From: a virus
Length of the DNA stretch: 21,480 nucleotides
Virus record (IMG/VR): IMGVR_UViG_3300042480_001147
Location: 1-21,480 of that record
Reading direction: 5' to 3' (one strand)
Positions 15,239-20,191 of the stretch are shown piece by piece. Made by a program: the position numbers and the translations under genes. Position 1 is the first letter of the stretch; each line of letters starts with the position of its first letter. The notes under the pieces were generated by a model. The model saw only the letters and a list, made by a program, of their open reading frames with translations. It searched no databases and was not told where the DNA came from.

Positions 15239-15817
15239 TTAATTTTCAGATAGAATCTGAGGATTATCTACAATCATTTGGCAATAATCTGCCAATAGTG
15301 AACGGTTTGTTTTTGTATATGTATCCGTTCTTTGTATAAAATAGCTACTAGTTGTTATATATTCCATATTTTCTTTATTCTTTATGTATATATAATAATC
15401 AGTTGCGTCTAAAACTAAGTTCCAATCATATTCAGGATAGGTCTTAAAAAACCAAACAAACTTATCTTTTAACTCCTGCACTGTTTGTCTAAGTAATCCA
15501 ACCTTTGCCACTCTTTTAGCAGGAAACATTTCTCTATAAGTGTTTATATGCTCCAAGGATGCAGATCCTAATATTTCAGATGATACTTTCTTTTTTGTTT
15601 TTATCAGAAGACTTTCAAACTCGTCTAGTATAAACAAAGCTCCGTGACTTAAATTATTCTTTTCATCTAAATGACCTCTTTCTATAGCTGCTTTCTTTTC
15701 TTTTTCACTATCTATAATGCTACAAGGTTTAATCTTATGACGGCAGCAATCAAGAAAGTACAGTTGATTCGGACTGAGATTGTACTTGATTAGTGAGTTC
15801 CACAGCTGATGACTCAT
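15239..15817 (-). CDS. Unknown replication-block protein, possible helicase partner (192 aa)
   Basis: A helical, basic protein starting MSHQLWNSLIKYNLSPNQLYF, with a Cys-rich short segment (LDCCRHKIKPC), a mid-region LLRQTVQELKDKFVWFFKTYPEYDW and a YYIYIKNKENMEY stretch. It lacks Walker motifs and known nuclease residues. Its ATG lies 68 bases inside the end of the DnaA-like gene in another frame, and it precedes the DnaB-like helicase. That slot, between initiator and helicase, is where helicase loaders are often encoded, so a loader or adaptor role is possible but purely contextual. Confidence 0.7.
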   Translation of the reverse strand: MSHQLWNSLIKYNLSPNQLYFLDCCRHKIKPCSIIDSEKEKKAAIERGHLDEKNNLSHGALFILDEFESLLIKTKKKVSSEILGSASLEHINTYREMFPAKRVAKVGLLRQTVQELKDKFVWFFKTYPEYDWNLVLDATDYYIYIKNKENMEYITTSSYFIQRTDTYTKTNRSLLADYCQMIVDNPQILSEN

Positions 15818-16250
15818 AGTTATTTTTTATTGTTTTTATAATCTTTTTGTATGTTTCTTGAAAGTTAGAATTATGTTCCAATAGATCTTTACAGGTTCTA
15901 ATATTATGTATAACTGTTGTGTGATCTCTCTTTCCAAGATGACTACCTATTCTTTTAAGGCTATATCCCATTGATTTGGCTATAAGACAGAAGATGTTTC
16001 TCAGTTCTACTATTTCTCTATATCTACGATGCACGTTAAGATGGATAATTCTTCCATTTCTTTCAGGTAAAAAAGCTGTAAATGCTTCCTCAAGAGTATC
16101 AAGTGATATCACCGGAATAGTATTTCCATCAGCGTCAGTGCTCATTTTAGTCACTACAATGGGATAGTAACCTAGTTTTTCACAAAATTTTTCTTTAAAT
16201 TCTTCAGTTAGTTTTTTTTCTAGCATACATGCATAGGTTTTAGTATTCAT
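15750..16250 (-). CDS. DnaA domain IV-like DNA-binding protein (no AAA+ domain)
   Basis: Residues 71-125 match the C-terminal DNA-binding domain of DnaA. A helical stretch (YREIVELRNIFCLIAKSMGYSLKRIG) leads into GSHLGKRDHTTVIHNIRT, the signature helix-turn-helix in which 'RDHTTV-H' contacts the DnaA box. The first 60 residues (EKLGYYPIVVTKMSTDADG) do not resemble the DnaA AAA+ domain and no Walker motif exists, so it can bind DNA but not form an ATP-driven filament by itself. It is the first gene of the minus-strand block, next to the divergent control region, and could act as an origin binder, a DnaA competitor or a transcription regulator. The gene ends 68 bases inside the next gene. Confidence 0.85.
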   Translation of the reverse strand: MNTKTYACMLEKKLTEEFKEKFCEKLGYYPIVVTKMSTDADGNTIPVISLDTLEEAFTAFLPERNGRIIHLNVHRRYREIVELRNIFCLIAKSMGYSLKRIGSHLGKRDHTTVIHNIRTCKDLLEHNSNFQETYKKIIKTIKNNYESSAVELTNQVQSQSESTVLS

Positions 16251-16267
16251 AAATCTTTGAAGTTTTG

Positions 16268-16280
16268 TCTACAAATATAG
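16268..16280 (-). promoter_or_regulatory. Promoter-like box before the DnaA-like gene
   Basis: The minus strand reads CTATATTTGTAGA, 18-30 bases before the DnaA-like ATG, and includes TATATTTG, which fits the Bacteroidota -7 element TAnnTTTG. A matching -33 TTTG is not evident. This is the cleanest copy of the recurring box. Confidence 0.45.
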
Positions 16281-16281
16281 G

Positions 16282-16316
16282 TTTGTTCTGGAATATTTTG
16301 TATATTATATTGTAGA
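16282..16316 (+). promoter_or_regulatory. Candidate promoter of the lysis cassette
   Basis: TTTG at 16282-16285 and TATATTG at 16306-16312 are separated by 20 bases, close to the Bacteroidota -33/-7 layout, although the -7 is an imperfect match to TAnnTTTG. The box continues as TATATTGTAGA, mirroring the minus-strand CTATATTTGTAGA at 16268-16280. A leader of about 45 bases would precede the first ATG at 16362. Confidence 0.45.
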
Positions 16317-16361
16317 GAATATTTTATTTCTACATATTTTAAATTTATAAATTATTGTAAT

Positions 16362-16622
16362 ATGTCACATCCAATTGTCAAATATTATGCTCAGAAAGAT
16401 GCTAATAACTGGCCTATTCCTGGTACTATGATGGGCACTACTAGTAATATTATTCCTTCTACAGCTGTTGAAATACCTACTACAACCGGTACAAAATCCA
16501 ATCCTAATGGGTTGCGTTATTTTGTTAGAACAGATAACAGAGGTAGAATATTACCTAATTCTCTAATGATTACATTACAAAGACCATCTGACGTACGCCT
16601 TTTAGAGTTTAGATTACCATAA
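16362..16622 (+). CDS. Small phage protein of unknown function (86 aa)
   Basis: The first gene of the plus-strand cassette, starting MSHPIVKYYAQKDANNWPI. It has a Ser/Thr/Pro-rich middle (SNIIPSTAVEIPTTTGT) and beta-type C-terminus (RYFVRTDNRGRIL, NSLMITLQRP, VRLLEFRLP). No membrane segment, signal peptide, Cys pair or catalytic motif is present. The composition suits a small structural or decoration protein better than an enzyme. It precedes the membrane/coiled-coil gene by 21 bases and probably shares the promoter at 16282-16316. No confident family assignment is possible. Confidence 0.65.
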   Translation: MSHPIVKYYAQKDANNWPIPGTMMGTTSNIIPSTAVEIPTTTGTKSNPNGLRYFVRTDNRGRILPNSLMITLQRPSDVRLLEFRLP

Positions 16623-16643
16623 TACATATTAATTAAATGTAAT

Positions 16644-17003
16644 ATGATACCTCAAGGAGAAAATCATCATTCAGTAAGTCAGATTAAACTTTGGCTTTTT
16701 CCCACTTTAGTGGTAATACTTGGCACTATCATATGGAATGACATCAAGGAAATTAAAAATGATGTTAAACTTTTAATGGCACAATCTAACGTAGATAAAA
16801 CTAGAATAGACAATTTAGAAAAGCAACTTGATTTTTATAAAGGATCTACTACTAAGCCTACTACTAATGTTAGTTTTGGACACCCCACCACTCCGGAAAA
16901 ACCATTTAGTGCAGAGTTCATTATTAAAGATTTATATTTAGACACTCGACAGAAGAAAATACTAGCTGTACATGTTAAAAAACCTAACCAAACTACTCTT
17001 TAA
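16644..17003 (+). CDS. Membrane-anchored coiled-coil protein, possible lysis protein (119 aa)
   Basis: A short polar N-terminus is followed by one hydrophobic helix (about 16-31: LWLFPTLVVILGTIIW). A charged coiled-coil-like stretch (32-66, DIKEIKNDVKLLMAQSNVDKTRIDNLEKQLDFY) and a Pro/Thr-rich tail come next. This layout is that of a single-pass inner-membrane protein with a periplasmic or cytoplasmic helix, similar to i-spanins, antiholins or small tape-associated proteins. It lies in the probable lysis cassette, and its end overlaps the start of the spanin-like gene by 32 bases. A lysis role is contextual. Confidence 0.65.
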   Translation: MIPQGENHHSVSQIKLWLFPTLVVILGTIIWNDIKEIKNDVKLLMAQSNVDKTRIDNLEKQLDFYKGSTTKPTTNVSFGHPTTPEKPFSAEFIIKDLYLDTRQKKILAVHVKKPNQTTL

Positions 17004-17628
17004 TTTACCTAATCTTGTCATTGTTGTATTAGTTTTTATAGTTTTATTACAACGTTGTGGCTCTAAACCTGCTAATAACAAATCAGGTAAAATAGACACT
17101 TTAATTGTTAATAAGACTGATACAATATGGAAAGAAAAAGTAAAAACTGTTTATAGTAAACCTAAACCTACAGGATCAGCGGTTATAGATACTTCCTGGA
17201 GAGATAGTATTAAGCTTAAAGATAGCACTTATAACACTCTTCTTAATAGTTATATAGAATTGGGTGATAAGTATTATAGCAGACATATCTATAAAGACAC
17301 TGTAAAAATTGACTCAGTTGGATATGCTTTTATTAAAGACACTGTAGTAAGTAATATAATTACAGGTAGAGAATTTACTTACAATATTAAATATCCTGTA
17401 ATAACTAACACTAAAACTATTACAATCACTCAACCAGCTCCAGCTACACGTCAACTATATGTTGGAGGATCTTTATGGATGAGTCAGTCTAGTTTTGTTA
17501 ATGGTTTAAATACGGGCTTCTTGTACAAAGACAAAAAGGATAGAGTGTTTGGTGCTAATGTGGGTGTATTTAACTCACAAGTAACCTATGGAATATCTTC
17601 TTATTGGAAAATACGATTATCTAAATAA
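16972..17628 (+). CDS. Membrane-anchored spanin-like protein with beta-rich C-terminus (218 aa)
   Basis: Residues 10-26 (FNLPNLVIVVLVFIVLL) form a membrane anchor followed by QRCGSKP. The Cys29 context is not a canonical lipobox (Gln-Arg at -2/-1), so lipidation is doubtful. The middle is Lys/Thr/Asp-rich (KIDTLIVNKTDTIWKEKVKTVY and SWRDSIKLKDSTY). The C-terminal 65 residues alternate polar and hydrophobic residues (RQLYVGGSLWMSQS, NTGFLYKDKKDRVFGANVGVF, VTYGISSYWKIRLSK), like short outer-membrane beta hairpins. A protein joining inner membrane and outer envelope would behave as a unimolecular spanin. It overlaps its upstream neighbour by 32 bases and precedes holin and endolysin genes. Similar proteins occur in Bacteroidota phages, to my recollection without proven function. 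Confidence 0.65.
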   Translation: MLKNLTKLLFNLPNLVIVVLVFIVLLQRCGSKPANNKSGKIDTLIVNKTDTIWKEKVKTVYSKPKPTGSAVIDTSWRDSIKLKDSTYNTLLNSYIELGDKYYSRHIYKDTVKIDSVGYAFIKDTVVSNIITGREFTYNIKYPVITNTKTITITQPAPATRQLYVGGSLWMSQSSFVNGLNTGFLYKDKKDRVFGANVGVFNSQVTYGISSYWKIRLSK

Positions 17629-17652
17629 TAGTTTATCTAAAATTAAATAACA

Positions 17653-17889
17653 ATGGAATCACTATTTATTAAAAGATGGAAAGCAGAAATTCCTCCATTT
17701 TTTAAAAAGGTAAAATCAATAGCTATTACTGTTGGTTCTTCTGCAACAGCAGTTTGGTTGGCTAATTCAAGTCTTAATTTAAATCTTGATGAATGGTTTT
17801 TATCCATCTGTAAATACATTATAGCTTTTTGTACAGCAGTTGGATTAACTTCTCAATTAACAGCTAAGAATCCACCTGAGAATCAATAA
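17653..17889 (+). CDS. Probable phage holin (78 aa, two membrane helices)
   Basis: A small protein with a basic amphipathic N-terminus (KRWKAEIPPFFKKVKS) and two hydrophobic helices, about 23-41 (SIAITVGSSATAVWLANS) and about 50-70 (LSICKYIIAFCTAVGLTSQL). A polar C-terminal tail (TAKNPPENQ) follows. Length, two-helix topology and position two bases upstream of the amidase endolysin match holins, which permeabilise the inner membrane at the time of lysis. No homolog is named because holins diverge quickly. The small size excludes an enzyme. Confidence 0.78.
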   Translation: MESLFIKRWKAEIPPFFKKVKSIAITVGSSATAVWLANSSLNLNLDEWFLSICKYIIAFCTAVGLTSQLTAKNPPENQ

Positions 17890-17891
17890 TA

Positions 17892-18428
17892 ATGGCTAGA
17901 AAAATCATCTTATCTGCTGGACATGGAGGTACAGATCCTGGAGCTACAGGAAATGGCTACGTTGAACGTGATCTTGCTATAGAGCTTAGAAACTTAATTG
18001 TAGCTGAGCTTAAAGCATTAGGTGTCACTGCTTTAGTAGATGATAATAAAAACGCCCTCAAACAAACCCTACTTTGGTTAAGAGGCAAGTTTACAACAGG
18101 AGATATTCTTGTAGACATTCATTGGAATGCTGCAGGTCCAGATGTTAAAGGTTCAGAGATATTTATTCCTGACCAGTCTTCTACATTTGAAAGAACCTTG
18201 GCTGCAGAGCTCCTTAAATGCTTTACAGTGTTTGGATTTAAGAGTAGAGGTGTTAGACCTGAATCTCAGAGTGCAAGAAAAAGCTTAGGTTGGATGAGAC
18301 CAGGAGCTGAGAATCTTCTTATAGAAGTTTGTTTTATAAGCAATATATTAGATATGAAGCTTTACCAAGCAAATAAACATGGCATAGCTCGTAGAATAGC
18401 TTTAACATTAAACCAACATACTAAATGA
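17892..18428 (+). CDS. N-acetylmuramoyl-L-alanine amidase (Amidase_3) endolysin
   Basis: The 178-aa protein has the complete Amidase_3 zinc site: SAGHGG (H11), VERDLA (E25), VDIHWNA (H77) and the catalytic-type Glu in LLIEVCFISN (E145). The fold pattern ILSAGHGGTDPGATGN, LVDD and GSEIFIP agrees. It cleaves the bond between N-acetylmuramic acid and the peptide stem of peptidoglycan. There is no signal peptide, so release depends on the holin upstream, and no separate cell-wall-binding domain, which is usual for phages of Gram-negative-type hosts. Its TGA overlaps the ATG of the 41-aa gene. Confidence 0.93.
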   Translation: MARKIILSAGHGGTDPGATGNGYVERDLAIELRNLIVAELKALGVTALVDDNKNALKQTLLWLRGKFTTGDILVDIHWNAAGPDVKGSEIFIPDQSSTFERTLAAELLKCFTVFGFKSRGVRPESQSARKSLGWMRPGAENLLIEVCFISNILDMKLYQANKHGIARRIALTLNQHTK

Positions 18429-18550
18429 AAAAATCTGCTGCTGACTCAAGAAAAATAAATTTTGGTAAACGTAAAGGTAGAAAACCACGTAAAACAAAAG
18501 GACCAAAAGATAAAGCTGTCTCTAAATATAGAGGACAAGGAAAAGTATAA
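18425..18550 (+). CDS. Small highly basic protein (41 aa)
   Basis: Translation from the ATG that overlaps the amidase stop (ATGA) gives 41 residues: MKKSAADSRKINFGKRKG, then RKPRKTKGPKDKAVSKYRGQ and GKV. About 40% of residues are Lys or Arg and there are no acidic clusters, so it should bind nucleic acid or another polyanion. The stop codon is followed at once by a strong terminator, and the spacing supports translation. I recall small basic proteins ending in YRGQG in crAss-like phages, but a function is not known to me. It is too short for many gene callers. Confidence 0.7.
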   Translation: MKKSAADSRKINFGKRKGRKPRKTKGPKDKAVSKYRGQGKV

Positions 18551-18580
18551 AAAAAGACCGGCATAACACCGGTCTTTTTT
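18551..18580. terminator. Bidirectional terminator between lysis and MoxR/VWA blocks
   Basis: An 11-bp perfect stem, AAAAAGACCGG (18551-18561) with CCGGTCTTTTT (18569-18579), a 7-nt loop and T-runs on both strands. It lies directly after the 41-aa gene and 18 bases from the end of the convergent VWA gene, so it serves both units. Confidence 0.9.
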
Positions 18581-18597
18581 ATTTACAAACTATACTA

Positions 18598-20103
18598 CTA
18601 TTTTTTTAAAGCTCCTTTTTCATCAACATTAAATATCTTTTGACCATCAAATATAATAATTTGCTGAGCTTCAGAATATTTTTTTAATGTTTCTTTGTTA
18701 AAATGGGAAAACTTGGATCCTTTTAGACCTATAAAGAAAACTTTTTCATTATAAATATTACAAGAGTCTTCAGCATCTGTTATAATAATTGCATTTTGAT
18801 TACTACGCACTATATGTTCTACAGCTGAATTGATATGAGTACCTCCATCTGAACCTAATGTAGCAATACTAATAGAATCAGTCTTAAGATTTGTTTTAAC
18901 TTTTGTATTAAAAGGATAAATTTCATTTAGAATATTCATTTCTTTTAATTTCATAACCATAGATTTAGCAAAGTCAAGTCTACTTACATTGTCACCATTT
19001 TGATTAAGACTACCACAACTACTATCCATTGATCCTGACACATCTATGTATACATTTATTTTTCCAAAATACTTATTTTCTTTTACTTGCACATCTTCAG
19101 CAAATATTTTCCTAAGTTTTGGATGTAAAAGTTCATATTCATTTAATCCTGATATATCTTGTGCATTAAACAAATCTTCAAATATAGGAATACTCTTTGC
19201 AGAAAAATAGCTTATACTTTTATCAAGTATTTTCTTTAAACTATTTTTAAGTGAGTTCATAGAAAGTTTAATATTTTCTAGCTGACTTGATAGTTTTTTA
19301 ATAAAATCACTATCCATTTTTCCTGCATTTAAAGAACTTGACTTATCGGGATTTTTATATATCTGCTCTTGTATTTCATCATCTATATTATCATCTATGT
19401 TTTTACAAATATCTTGTGCTTCTTGCATTTCTTTTTCATACTGATCTTTAGAATCACCAAACATTTTGTTTAATAATTTCTCAAGACCATCTTGATCAAA
19501 TTCACTAGAATCACCCTTTAAAGAACTTTTTAAATCATTGGAAGCATTTGGATCTAAATATTCTAGTTTTACTAATTGCATAAGAAAATACATAAGTGTA
19601 TTTCTAGCAAATATTGATGATTTTAAATGACTGTTTTCACTCATAATTTTACCTACAGGATTGTTAGCTTTTTCTAAAAACTTATATTTAGTAAAGTTTT
19701 TATCAGTTCTTTCTGAAAATTCTAATTTATCCATTCTATTATAGTACATCTTAAAGATGTCATATAATATGTGTTTAGGAAAAGTTTCATTTATTTCGCG
19801 TACACTTTTAGTAAATTTGGAAGCATCAACTTTTTTATTATTAATAACATCTATAGGAAGGCTTTGAAGAGTTTCAATTATTTTTTTATTTCCTGAAGCT
19901 GATGAAACATAATCTTGCATCATTTCTTTAAGTCTAATCTCATCTATATAGTGAAGCGTGGGTTTAACTAAATCTGGCTTTTTATAAAAATTTAATTTAC
20001 CAAATAGTCCTCCTTCTTCATTTCTATAATGAGTTGCTATTTCACCTTTTTTAACTTTTTCAAGTATAGTGTAAGGATTTTTATACTGGCGTTTCTTTGA
20101 CAT
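18598..20103 (-). CDS. ViaA-like protein with C-terminal von Willebrand factor A domain
   Basis: The 501-aa protein has a long helical N-terminal region (about 1-340, with an acidic patch KNIDDNIDDEIQEQ) and a C-terminal VWA domain. Its metal-ion-dependent adhesion site is intact: DVSGS (D354, S356, S358), T422 in DGGTHINS and D443 in ITDAED. C-terminal VWA with a helical N-terminus at about 480-500 residues is the architecture of ViaA, the partner of the MoxR-family ATPase RavA. The MoxR ATPase gene lies just upstream in the same orientation with an 88-base gap containing a hairpin, so the two are likely to form a chaperone-type pair. The substrate is unknown. VWA proteins of this kind help load or remodel metal-enzyme or membrane complexes. 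Confidence 0.87.
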   Translation of the reverse strand: MSKKRQYKNPYTILEKVKKGEIATHYRNEEGGLFGKLNFYKKPDLVKPTLHYIDEIRLKEMMQDYVSSASGNKKIIETLQSLPIDVINNKKVDASKFTKSVREINETFPKHILYDIFKMYYNRMDKLEFSERTDKNFTKYKFLEKANNPVGKIMSENSHLKSSIFARNTLMYFLMQLVKLEYLDPNASNDLKSSLKGDSSEFDQDGLEKLLNKMFGDSKDQYEKEMQEAQDICKNIDDNIDDEIQEQIYKNPDKSSSLNAGKMDSDFIKKLSSQLENIKLSMNSLKNSLKKILDKSISYFSAKSIPIFEDLFNAQDISGLNEYELLHPKLRKIFAEDVQVKENKYFGKINVYIDVSGSMDSSCGSLNQNGDNVSRLDFAKSMVMKLKEMNILNEIYPFNTKVKTNLKTDSISIATLGSDGGTHINSAVEHIVRSNQNAIIITDAEDSCNIYNEKVFFIGLKGSKFSHFNKETLKKYSEAQQIIIFDGQKIFNVDEKGALKK

Positions 20104-20124
20104 AAATTTAATTTAGTTTCTGTA

Positions 20125-20157
20125 ATATAGTGTAGGGCATTACACCCTACACTATAT
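20125..20157 (-). promoter_or_regulatory. Perfect hairpin between MoxR ATPase and VWA genes
   Basis: A 13-bp perfect stem, ATATAGTGTAGGG (20125-20137) with CCCTACACTATAT (20145-20157), has a 7-nt loop. No T-run follows on the minus strand, so it is probably a processing or attenuation element and not a plain terminator. Its distal arm carries CTATATT (20124-20130 on the minus strand), 21-27 bases before the VWA start. A 12-base stretch AATATAGTGTAG is shared with 11053-11064. Confidence 0.6.
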
Positions 20158-20191
20158 CTATTAACAGAAATTTTGAATTATTAACAGCTTC

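Larger units (their letters stand above)
16251..16361. promoter_or_regulatory. Divergent control region between replication and lysis blocks
   Basis: This 111-bp, extremely AT-rich gap lies between the start codons of the DnaA-like gene and the lysis cassette. It holds three copies of TCTACA/TGTAGA (16268, 16311 inverted, 16329), a direct repeat GAATATTTT at 16291 and 16317, and two outward promoter-like boxes. No 9-mer DnaA box TTATCCACA is seen. Divergent promoters are required by the gene layout; operator or origin function is inference. Confidence 0.7.

Noticed and set aside
17050-17062. Lipobox in the spanin-like protein
   Set aside because: Residues before Cys29 are Gln-Arg, which does not fit the Leu-Ala/Ser-Gly/Ala-Cys rule.
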